From positions 1 to 15,997 of the forward strand of contig JANYAW010000241.1 in the NCBI GenBank assembly GCA_025361105.1: a stretch of DNA of 15,997 nt, given 5' to 3'. The position numbers were made by a program, and so were the translations under genes. Below, piece after piece: positions 1 to 4,989 of the stretch. The stretch is from Rhodocyclaceae bacterium (lineage in GTDB: Bacteria > Pseudomonadota > Gammaproteobacteria > Burkholderiales > Rhodocyclaceae). Below the pieces are notes generated by a model that was not told the origin of the DNA, did not search any database, and worked only from the letters and a program-made list of their open reading frames with translations. Every line of letters begins with the position of its first letter. The stretch's first letter is position 1.

Positions 1-330
1 GAATTTCAACTCGCAGGCGGCCAACAAAAGTATGCTGCGCTCAACCGGAGACACGTCTTGCCAGGGGCGGTCAATGAATGCCATAACACTGACTTGCAAG
101 TCAGTGCTATGCGTCAGGGACTCGGTCAGTAGCAGCTTGTAAAAAACTTTGTCGGCATTGTTAAAGCCAGCCACGGTTTCGGCTTGATGATGAATCGCCG
201 TCTCGTCTTGCCCGCCGATTTGTGCTTGATACAAACCTTGCACCAAAAATTCTCGCGCACGGCGGCGCGGCGAGGGCGGTTTTGCGCCACGTGCTCTAGG
301 TGCCGGGTTCAATGCCGATGGCGCACTCAT
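1..330 (-). CDS. nusB: Transcription antitermination protein NusB, N-terminal part (cut by window edge)
   Basis: NusB binds boxA RNA with NusE (S10) and promotes antitermination, mainly of rRNA operons. The 110 visible codons run open to the window edge, so the C-terminus is missing. After a basic, proline-rich start the protein reads RRRAREFLVQGLYQAQIGG, which matches the first helix of the NusB fold, and later DRPWQDVSPVERSILLLAAC, a typical NusB core segment. The ATG at 328-330 overlaps the ribH stop codon (ATGA), so translation is probably coupled to ribH. The order ribBA-ribH-nusB is common in proteobacteria and supports the call. This gene was read directly from the minus strand. Confidence 0.93.
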   Translation of the reverse strand, partial: MSAPSALNPAPRARGAKPPSPRRRAREFLVQGLYQAQIGGQDETAIHHQAETVAGFNNADKVFYKLLLTESLTHSTDLQVSVMAFIDRPWQDVSPVERSILLLAACELKF

Positions 331-791
331 TTCAACACTTTCATCAGGTTCGCCATTTCAACTGCCGCCTGCGCCGCCTCACCACCTTTTTGCACCATCC
401 GCACCCGCGCCTGGTCGTCGTTTTCGGTAGTCAGCACACCGTTGGCAATCGGCACGCCAGTGGCCAATTGGACATCGGTAATGCCGCGCGCCGATTCGTT
501 GGAGACGATTTCAAAATGATAAGTCTCACCGCGAATCACTGCGCCGAGCGCAATCAGGGCATCAAAGCGTCGGCTTTGCGCCATCGTCTGCAGCGCCAAT
601 GGAATCTCCAATGCACCCGGCACGGTGCACAATGTCACATCGCTCGCACTAACGCCCAAGCGTGCAAGCTCTGCCCGCGCCCCGGACAACAAACCTTCGC
701 CAATATCGTGATTAAAACGCGCCATCACCACACCGATGCGCAAATTCGCGCCCGACAAACACGGCTCAAACTCGATCCATTTATCCATCAT
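327..791 (-). CDS. ribH: 6,7-dimethyl-8-ribityllumazine synthase
   Basis: This is the penultimate enzyme of riboflavin synthesis. It condenses 5-amino-6-ribitylaminouracil with 3,4-dihydroxy-2-butanone 4-phosphate in the cytoplasm. The 154-residue length is normal for the family. Family signatures are visible: ARFNHDI near residue 24, the PGALEIPLALQ segment near 58, and ALGAVIRGETYHFEIV around 81-96, which contains the catalytic His92. GVLTTENDDQA follows in the C-terminal half. Two Met codons stand in a row at the start (789-791 and 786-788); the first overlaps the ribBA stop as ATGA, and its own stop overlaps the nusB start the same way. The three genes therefore form a tightly coupled operon in which RibBA makes one RibH substrate. 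Confidence 0.97.
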   Translation of the reverse strand: MMDKWIEFEPCLSGANLRIGVVMARFNHDIGEGLLSGARAELARLGVSASDVTLCTVPGALEIPLALQTMAQSRRFDALIALGAVIRGETYHFEIVSNESARGITDVQLATGVPIANGVLTTENDDQARVRMVQKGGEAAQAAVEMANLMKVLK

Positions 792-1897
792 GCCGCCGCG
801 TCTTTCAAAGTTTCAAACCGGTGGTAGCCAGTAATTTCCAGCCCGAACCCAGCCATGCTTGGCATTTTGCGCGGCGAACCCATCAGGCGCATTTTGCCCA
901 CGCCAAGCTCACGCAAAATCTGCGCGCCGATGCCGTACAAACGCGGATCCCATTTGAGCGGTCGTTTCTTTTCCTCAGCGCGCAATCCGGCCAACAACTC
1001 CTTACCGGTTTCTTGCCGATGAAGCAGCACCACAACACCTGGTCCTTGCGTGATGATGGCGCGCATCGCCTGCGCCAAAGCAATCGTATGTCCCGGTGCA
1101 GCGCTATCAAGAAAATCCAGCAGACTGACTGATTCGTGCACGCGAACTAGCGTATCGACATCCGCACGAATCTCACCGCTCGACAACGCCAGGTGCAATT
1201 CGCCACTGGTTTGATCGGCAAATGCGCGCAAACGGAATTTCCCCAAAGGGCCGGAGACTTCACGGTCGGCGACGCACTCGACTAATTTTTCATGTTCGGA
1301 ACGGTAGTGAATCAAGTCACGGATGGTGCCGATTTTTAAGCCGTGCAAAGCCGCGAATTCCAGCAAATCCGGCAGGCGCGCCATGCTGCCGTCGTCTTTC
1401 AAAATCTCGCAAATCACACTGGCCGGTTCCAAGCCCGCGAGGCGCGATAAATCGCAACCCGCTTCGGTATGACCCGCGCGCACCAGCACGCCGCCGTTTT
1501 GCGCCATCAACGGGAAAATATGGCCGGGCTGCACGATGTCTGACGGACGCGCGCTTTTCGCTACGGCGGCTTGTATTGTGCGCGAACGATCATGCGCAGA
1601 AATTCCTGTCGTCACACCTTCTGCGGCCTCGATGGATACTGTAAATGCAGTGCCATGTTGGGCTTTGTTGTCACGCACCATCAGCGGCAAATCAAGTTGG
1701 CGGCAACGCACTTCGGAGAGCGTGAGACAGATGAGACCACGCGCATGCTTGGCCATAAAATTTATCGCCTCGGGTGTCACGTGCTCGGCGGCAAGCACCA
1801 AGTCGCCTTCGTTCTCGCGATCTTCTTCGTCCACTAAAATCACCATCCGCCCGAGGCGAATGTCAGCAACGATTTCTGAAACGGGGCTGATGTTCAT
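788..1897 (-). CDS. ribBA: 3,4-dihydroxy-2-butanone 4-phosphate synthase with degenerate GTP cyclohydrolase II domain (RibBA-type)
   Basis: The N-terminal domain (about residues 1-200) makes 3,4-dihydroxy-2-butanone 4-phosphate from ribulose 5-phosphate. Its metal and substrate motifs are intact: EDRENEGD at about 25-32, HGTAFTVSIE from His81, and HTEAGCD at 143-149. The C-terminal domain (about 205-369) resembles GTP cyclohydrolase II, ending with RLYGIGAQILRELGV. However, where active RibA enzymes carry the zinc-binding Cys cluster (CDCG after VRVHSE), this protein reads VRVHESVSLLDFLDS and has no Cys, so that domain is probably not a zinc-dependent cyclohydrolase. I chose the ATG at 1897 because an AAAAGAG sits 8 bases upstream. 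A GTG at 1906 would overlap that site. Confidence 0.93.
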   Translation of the reverse strand: MNISPVSEIVADIRLGRMVILVDEEDRENEGDLVLAAEHVTPEAINFMAKHARGLICLTLSEVRCRQLDLPLMVRDNKAQHGTAFTVSIEAAEGVTTGISAHDRSRTIQAAVAKSARPSDIVQPGHIFPLMAQNGGVLVRAGHTEAGCDLSRLAGLEPASVICEILKDDGSMARLPDLLEFAALHGLKIGTIRDLIHYRSEHEKLVECVADREVSGPLGKFRLRAFADQTSGELHLALSSGEIRADVDTLVRVHESVSLLDFLDSAAPGHTIALAQAMRAIITQGPGVVVLLHRQETGKELLAGLRAEEKKRPLKWDPRLYGIGAQILRELGVGKMRLMGSPRKMPSMAGFGLEITGYHRFETLKDAAA

Positions 1898-1932
1898 GAG
1901 CAGCACTCTTTTGCAAAGCTGGGAAGCCTAAT

Positions 1933-1961
1933 ATTCTACGCCGCTGATGCGTTTCGACGAA
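1933..1961 (-). promoter_or_regulatory. Candidate promoter of the ribBA-ribH-nusB operon
   Basis: On the minus strand a TAGAAT (1933-1938) lies 17 bases from a poor -35 match, TTCGTC (1956-1961). This predicts a start near 1926 and a leader of only about 30 bases. The -10 is good and the -35 weak. The short leader leaves no room for an FMN riboswitch. Confidence 0.4.
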
Positions 1962-1975
1962 TCTGCGCGAATCCG

Positions 1976-2005
1976 TGCGACGTCCGCGCTATGGTGGTTT
2001 ACAAT
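1976..2005 (+). promoter_or_regulatory. Candidate metK promoter
   Basis: A TACAAT at 2000-2005 is a good -10 for a transcript starting around 2011, just before the first leader hairpin. The -35 region near 1976-1981 is a poor match (TGCGAC, 18-base gap), so the promoter may need an activator or may be misplaced. Confidence 0.4.
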
Positions 2006-2010
2006 ACGGG

Positions 2011-2160
2011 GGTTCCGCCGAGTTAAACAAGACAACTTGCGTGGCGGAGAAAGTCGAATGGAATGGCCAACGACCGAAAAATAAATTGCGCTAAAGCGTC
2101 GCTTGCTCGCAGCCCCAGAGTTGGCCTCGCCGGAACCACGGGGCGGTTTTATTTGGAGCT
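2011..2160 (+). promoter_or_regulatory. Structured metK leader with terminator-like hairpin; no known riboswitch class recognised
   Basis: The leader of about 150 nucleotides holds two clear hairpins. The first pairs TCCGCC-GAGTT (2014-2024) with AACTT (2034-2038) and GGCGGA (2043-2048), with a four-base bulge. The second pairs GCCCC (2112-2116) with GGGGC (2140-2144), can close an inner GTT-GGC/GCC-AAC helix, and is followed directly by GGTTTTATTT, like an intrinsic terminator. The ribosome site GGAG (2155-2158) comes just after it. An alternative TCGCC/GGCGG pairing (2127-2131 with 2142-2146) is also possible. The layout suggests attenuation of metK. I do not recognise SAM-I, SAM-II, SAM/SAH or SAH aptamer cores here. 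Confidence 0.45.
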
Positions 2161-2164
2161 ATTT

Positions 2165-3343
2165 ATGTCAAGCGACTTCCTCTTTACCTCCGAGTCCGTA
2201 TCTGAAGGCCACCCTGACAAGGTGTCCGACCAGATTTCCGATGCCATTTTGGATGCCGTATTGGCGCAGGATCCGCACTCGCGTGTTGCCGCCGAAACCT
2301 TGTGCAATACCGGCCTCGTGGTACTCGCTGGCGAAATCACCACCAACGCGCACGTTGATTACATTCAAGTCGCCCGCGACACCATCAAGCGTATCGGCTA
2401 CGACAACACCGAATACGGCATTGACTACAAAGGCTGCGCCGTGCTGGTCGCCTATGACAAGCAAAGCAATGACATCGCACAGGGTGTCGATCACGCCAGT
2501 GACGATCACCTCAATACCGGTGCCGGCGATCAGGGTTTGATGTTCGGCTACGCCTGCAACGAAACGCCCTCGCTCATGCCGGCGCCGATTTATTACGCGC
2601 ACCGCTTGGTTGAGCGGCAAGCGCTATTGCGTCGCGATGGCCGTTTGCCTTTCCTGCGCCCCGATGCCAAAAGTCAGGTAACGATGCGCTATGTCGATGG
2701 CATACCGCACAGCATCGACACGGTAGTGTTGTCGACGCAGCACAGTCCCGAGCAAAGTGACGGCTTGCACATGAATGCCTCATTTATAGAAGCCGTGATT
2801 GAGGAAATTATCAAGCCAGTGTTGCCCAAGGAATGGTTGCAAAACACGCGCTACCTGGTGAATCCAACCGGACGCTTTGTTATCGGCGGACCACAAGGTG
2901 ACTGTGGTTTGACCGGCCGGAAAATTATTGTCGACACCTACGGCGGTGCTTGCCCACATGGCGGCGGTGCGTTTTCCGGCAAAGACCCAACCAAGGTTGA
3001 TCGTTCGGCCGCCTATGCCGCACGCTACGTGGCCAAAAATATCGTTGCCGCCGGCATCGCGCGCCAGTGCCAGATTCAAGTCGCTTACGCCATCGGTGTT
3101 GCCAAGCCGATGAACATTACGGTTTATACCGAAGGCACTGGCGTCATTCCCGACGAAAAAATCGCCGAGCTAGTTGAACGACATTTCGATCTACGTCCGA
3201 AGGGCATTATTCAGATGCTCGATCTGCTGCGTCCAATTTACGAAAAGACGGCGGCCTACGGCCATTTTGGTCGTGACGAACCTGAGTTCACTTGGGAAAA
3301 CATCGACAAAGCCGCGATCCTTCGCGAAGAAGCCGGGCTTTAA
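2165..3343 (+). CDS. metK: S-adenosylmethionine synthase (methionine adenosyltransferase)
   Basis: It makes SAM from methionine and ATP in the cytoplasm, feeding all methyltransferases, including RlmI further along. From the ATG at 2165 it has 392 residues, close to the usual family length. The N-terminal signature FTSESVSEGHPDKVSDQISDA carries the ATP-binding His and metal-binding Asp. GAGDQGLMFGYA, the GGPQGDCGLTGRKIIVDTYGG segments and GGGAFSGKDPTKVDRSAAY follow in family order. The frame stays open upstream to 2063, but that extension runs through the leader hairpins. GGAG six bases before 2165 and family alignment (MSSDFLFTSESV) fix the start. The SAM cycle continues with ahcY and metF downstream. 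Confidence 0.98.
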   Translation: MSSDFLFTSESVSEGHPDKVSDQISDAILDAVLAQDPHSRVAAETLCNTGLVVLAGEITTNAHVDYIQVARDTIKRIGYDNTEYGIDYKGCAVLVAYDKQSNDIAQGVDHASDDHLNTGAGDQGLMFGYACNETPSLMPAPIYYAHRLVERQALLRRDGRLPFLRPDAKSQVTMRYVDGIPHSIDTVVLSTQHSPEQSDGLHMNASFIEAVIEEIIKPVLPKEWLQNTRYLVNPTGRFVIGGPQGDCGLTGRKIIVDTYGGACPHGGGAFSGKDPTKVDRSAAYAARYVAKNIVAAGIARQCQIQVAYAIGVAKPMNITVYTEGTGVIPDEKIAELVERHFDLRPKGIIQMLDLLRPIYEKTAAYGHFGRDEPEFTWENIDKAAILREEAGL

Positions 3344-3352
3344 TTCACGACC

Positions 3353-3736
3353 ATGCAGGACTTAGCCAAAAACGTTTTAGGCACGGTGTTGCAATCGTGC
3401 AGCACTGATCCGATGACGGGATTTTTGCGTAACGGATGCTGCCAAGTTACCGAAGAAGATATCGGTCATCACGGCGTGTGTGTGCGCTTGACGGCAGAAT
3501 TTTTGACTTTCTCTAAATCGCGCGGCAATGATTTATCGACGCCGCGACCTGAATATCATTTCGACGGCCTTCGCCCGGGTCAACAGTGGTGTCTATGCAC
3601 CGCGCGCTGGCAAGAAGCCTTCGAGGCCGGTTGCGCGCCACAAGTCGTGTTGGCCGCAACCTCATCTGCCGCGCTGGAAATCGTGCGCTTGCAGGATTTA
3701 CAAAAGCACGCGGTTGATCATACCGATCAAAAATAA
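3353..3736 (+). CDS. DUF2237 family protein
   Basis: This 127-residue protein matches the conserved DUF2237 family from start to end: NVLGTVLQSCSTDPMTGFLRNGCC near residue 7, the SKSRGNDLSTPRPEYHF block in the middle, and RPGQQWCLCTARWQEAF towards the end. The biochemical role of the family is not known to me. The protein is rich in conserved Cys (C16, the C29-C30 pair, and the CLC motif), which would fit metal binding or a redox role, but that is inference. No signal peptide or membrane segment is visible, so it is probably cytoplasmic. It starts nine bases after the metK stop and is likely cotranscribed with metK. A glutathione peroxidase follows. Confidence 0.88.
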   Translation: MQDLAKNVLGTVLQSCSTDPMTGFLRNGCCQVTEEDIGHHGVCVRLTAEFLTFSKSRGNDLSTPRPEYHFDGLRPGQQWCLCTARWQEAFEAGCAPQVVLAATSSAALEIVRLQDLQKHAVDHTDQK

Positions 3737-3752
3737 TTTGGTTATTTGACAG

Positions 3753-3775
3753 CGTATTACTAGCACCAACTGACA
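3753..3775 (-). repeat. Dispersed 23-base repeat, copy A
   Basis: Read on the minus strand, this copy differs from the consensus (CGTCAGTTGGTGCTGG then TGACACG) at four positions, all transitions. It lies between the DUF2237 gene and gpx and ends one base before the AGGAG ribosome site of gpx. It is the most diverged of the four copies. Confidence 0.6.
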
Positions 3776-3789
3776 GAGGAGAAGACCAC

Positions 3790-4275
3790 ATGAGCAGCTT
3801 TTACGATTTGTCTGCGCAACGCCTCGACGGCAGCGCGCAACCGATGGCCGACTTGAAAGACAAAGTGGTGCTGGTCGTCAACGTCGCCAGCAAATGCGGG
3901 TTTACGCCGCAATACACTGGGCTGGAGGCCTTGTGGAAGAAGTATCACGACAAGGGCTTGGTGATTTTGGGTTTCCCGTGCAACCAATTCGGCCACCAGG
4001 AACCGGGCAACGCAGAAGAAATCGGCAAGTTTTGCAGCCTGACTTACGAAGTAACTTTCCCGATGTTTGCCAAAGTCGACGTTAATGGCGCGAACACGCA
4101 TCCGGTCTATAAGCACCTCAAGGCCGGAGCCCCGGGCGTTTTAGGCACGGAAGGCGTCAAATGGAATTTCACCAAATTCCTGGTCGACAAACACGGCAAA
4201 GTCGTCGACCGCTTTGCGCCGACGGTGAAACCCGAGGATTTGGAAAAAGATATCGAGCGCTTGCTCAAGGCTTGA
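3790..4275 (+). CDS. Glutathione peroxidase (Cys type, BtuE/GpxA-like)
   Basis: It reduces hydrogen peroxide or organic hydroperoxides using a thiol donor, with a thioredoxin fold. The 161-residue length is normal for bacterial Gpx. The catalytic tetrad is complete: Cys36 in NVASKCGFTPQY, Gln70 in GFPCNQFGHQEPG, and Trp125-Asn126 in VKWNFTKFL. The peroxidatic residue is Cys, not selenocysteine. Cys82 (KFCSLTYEVTFP) is placed like the resolving Cys of thioredoxin-dependent members, so thioredoxin may be the true donor. No signal peptide is seen. AGGAG stands nine bases before the ATG. The spacing from the DUF2237 gene is 53 bases and includes a dispersed repeat. The gene is closed by a strong hairpin facing a convergent gene. 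Confidence 0.95.
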   Translation: MSSFYDLSAQRLDGSAQPMADLKDKVVLVVNVASKCGFTPQYTGLEALWKKYHDKGLVILGFPCNQFGHQEPGNAEEIGKFCSLTYEVTFPMFAKVDVNGANTHPVYKHLKAGAPGVLGTEGVKWNFTKFLVDKHGKVVDRFAPTVKPEDLEKDIERLLKA

Positions 4276-4290
4276 AGCATTCAAGCCTTG
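4266..4290 (+). repeat. Short hairpin across the gpx stop codon
   Basis: CAAGGCTTGAA (4266-4276) and TTCAAGCCTTG (4280-4290) form a perfect 11-base-pair stem with a three-base loop. It overlaps the last codons and stop of gpx and stands directly before the larger terminator hairpin, so it may add to 3' end protection. Confidence 0.7.
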
Positions 4291-4291
4291 C

Positions 4292-4336
4292 AAAACAACA
4301 TTGCGCTTGAGCGGTACTCAAGCGCAATGTTGTTTT
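4292..4336. terminator. Bidirectional intrinsic terminator between convergent genes
   Basis: AAAACAACATTGCGCTTGAG (4292-4311) is followed by a five-base loop and its perfect 20-base reverse complement (4317-4336). The arm ends in TTTT on the plus strand, and the matching AAAA gives TTTT on the minus strand, so it can stop transcription from both sides. It ends inside the stop codon of the minus-strand gene that faces gpx. Confidence 0.9.
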
Positions 4337-4580
4337 AGCTCGATGCGCCAGGCTTACGCCCAGGGCTAGTCGGCGGAATCAATCCGGCGACGCGGCACAG
4401 AATGCCTTCAAATTTTTCGTCGCCGTTAAAGCGCGTCACCGAACATTTGGTAACTTCGCCACGCGCCGAAAGATCGGTGATGGAACGACGGACTTTGGTC
4501 AACGGAATGCCCGTTGCCTCGGCAATTTCAGAATCAAGCCGTTGGCCGTATTTTTTGAGATATTGCATGATTTCTTGCAT
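4335..4580 (-). CDS. Small winged-helix DNA-binding protein of unknown role
   Basis: The protein has 81 residues. Residues 1-55 read as a winged helix-turn-helix: an N-terminal helix (MQEIMQYLKKYGQRLDSEIA), a turn and recognition helix (EATGIPLTKVRRSITDLSARG), then a wing strand pair (EVTKCSVTRFNGDEKFEGILCRVAG). The proline-rich tail looks disordered. GGGGT lies about eight bases before the ATG. It is convergent with gpx and shares its terminator, and lies downstream of tRNA-fMet on the same strand. No ligand-binding or oligomerisation domain is present, so it may be a stand-alone DNA-binding protein. Its target is not evident, and I do not recognise a named gene. Confidence 0.7.
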   Translation of the reverse strand: MQEIMQYLKKYGQRLDSEIAEATGIPLTKVRRSITDLSARGEVTKCSVTRFNGDEKFEGILCRVAGLIPPTSPGRKPGASS

Positions 4581-4641
4581 CAGTTTTACCCCGCTGGTAT
4601 GGACCGAAAAGCCCTTACGCCTACCTGTGTTGCCAGAAGCT

Positions 4642-4680
4642 ACAAGGGCTCGGCTTAGGATTAACCAGCCAAGCCCTTGT
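4642..4680 (-). terminator. Hairpin downstream of tRNA-fMet
   Basis: A 14-base-pair stem (4642-4655 with 4667-4680, one G-U pair) starts seven bases after the tRNA CCA end. There is no clear T-run after it on the minus strand, so it may act in 3' processing or as a weak terminator allowing read-through into the small winged-helix gene. Confidence 0.6.
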
Positions 4681-4686
4681 ATTTGT

Positions 4687-4763
4687 TGGTTGCGGGGACA
4701 GGATTTGAACCTGTGACCTTCGGGTTATGAGCCCGACGAGCTGCCAGACTGCTCCACCCCGCG
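4687..4763 (-). tRNA. Initiator tRNA-fMet (anticodon CAT)
   Basis: The minus strand reads as a complete 77-base cloverleaf with encoded CCA. It begins CGCGGGGTGGAGCAG, has anticodon loop CTCATAA, T arm ACAGGTTCAAATCCTGT and ends CAACCA. Two initiator marks separate it from elongator tRNA-Met: the first base C does not pair with the A opposite it in the acceptor stem, and the anticodon stem carries three consecutive G-C pairs (TCGGG/CCCGA). It delivers formylmethionine for translation initiation. A strong promoter lies just upstream. Confidence 0.98.
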
Positions 4764-4776
4764 TCAGAGAGGGGCA

Positions 4777-4806
4777 ATTATCCATCATTTTGCGGCACTG
4801 CGTCAA
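4777..4806 (-). promoter_or_regulatory. Strong promoter of tRNA-fMet
   Basis: On the minus strand TTGACG (4801-4806) and GATAAT (4777-4782) each match the sigma70 consensus at five of six bases with an 18-base spacer. The start would fall near 4770, about seven bases before the mature tRNA. The region overlaps the -35 area of the divergent ahcY promoter. Confidence 0.8.
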
Positions 4807-4830
4807 CGTTTTTGGCAAATTAGCTATAAT
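4801..4830 (+). promoter_or_regulatory. ahcY promoter
   Basis: A perfect TATAAT at 4825-4830 predicts a start near 4837, exactly at the first base pairs of the SAH aptamer. The -35 is a weak match around 4801-4807, and these bases also form the -35 of the divergent tRNA-fMet promoter. Confidence 0.65.
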
Positions 4831-4837
4831 CCGCCTT

Positions 4838-4983
4838 GCTCGAGGGGCGCTGCAAGGTAGGTTTGAACTGATTTCGTACAACACCTCCCCAGGCTTGAGC
4901 TTTTTGGAACGGCGCTCACCAACCTGAACCGGGTGCGGTGAGTTTGCATTGCTGCAACACTGCCCCGGTCACAGTTCAAGGAG
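4838..4983 (+). promoter_or_regulatory. SAH riboswitch (aptamer 4838-4918 plus expression platform) controlling ahcY
   Basis: The aptamer shows the signature CGAGGGGCGCTGCAA. P1 pairs GCTCGAG (4838-4844) with CTTGAGC (4894-4900), and the pseudoknot pairs GGGCGC (4845-4850) with GCGCTC (4912-4917). This class binds S-adenosylhomocysteine and turns on ahcY when SAH builds up. In the platform, CTCACC (4915-4920) can instead pair with GGTGAG (4937-4942), which would break the pseudoknot. TTGAACTG (4863-4870) is exactly complementary to CAGTTCAA (4972-4979), which runs into the AAGGAG ribosome site (4978-4983). A translational switch is therefore likely. The pairings are visible in the sequence; the switching order is inferred. 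Confidence 0.93.
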
Positions 4984-4989
4984 CTAAGC

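Noticed and set aside
300..827. Open frame on the plus strand opposite ribH
   Set aside because: It overlaps a certain ribH along its whole length and has no recognisable motif.
1898..2010. FMN riboswitch upstream of ribBA
   Set aside because: The space is only about 110 bases, is shared with the metK promoter, and shows no conserved RFN segments.
2063..2164. Upstream extension of metK by 34 codons
   Set aside because: It runs through the leader hairpins and adds sequence absent from the family; GGAG precedes the ATG at 2165.
3746..3775. Promoter for gpx from the perfect TTGACA at 3746
   Set aside because: No acceptable -10 lies 16-18 bases downstream; that position is taken by repeat copy A and the ribosome site.
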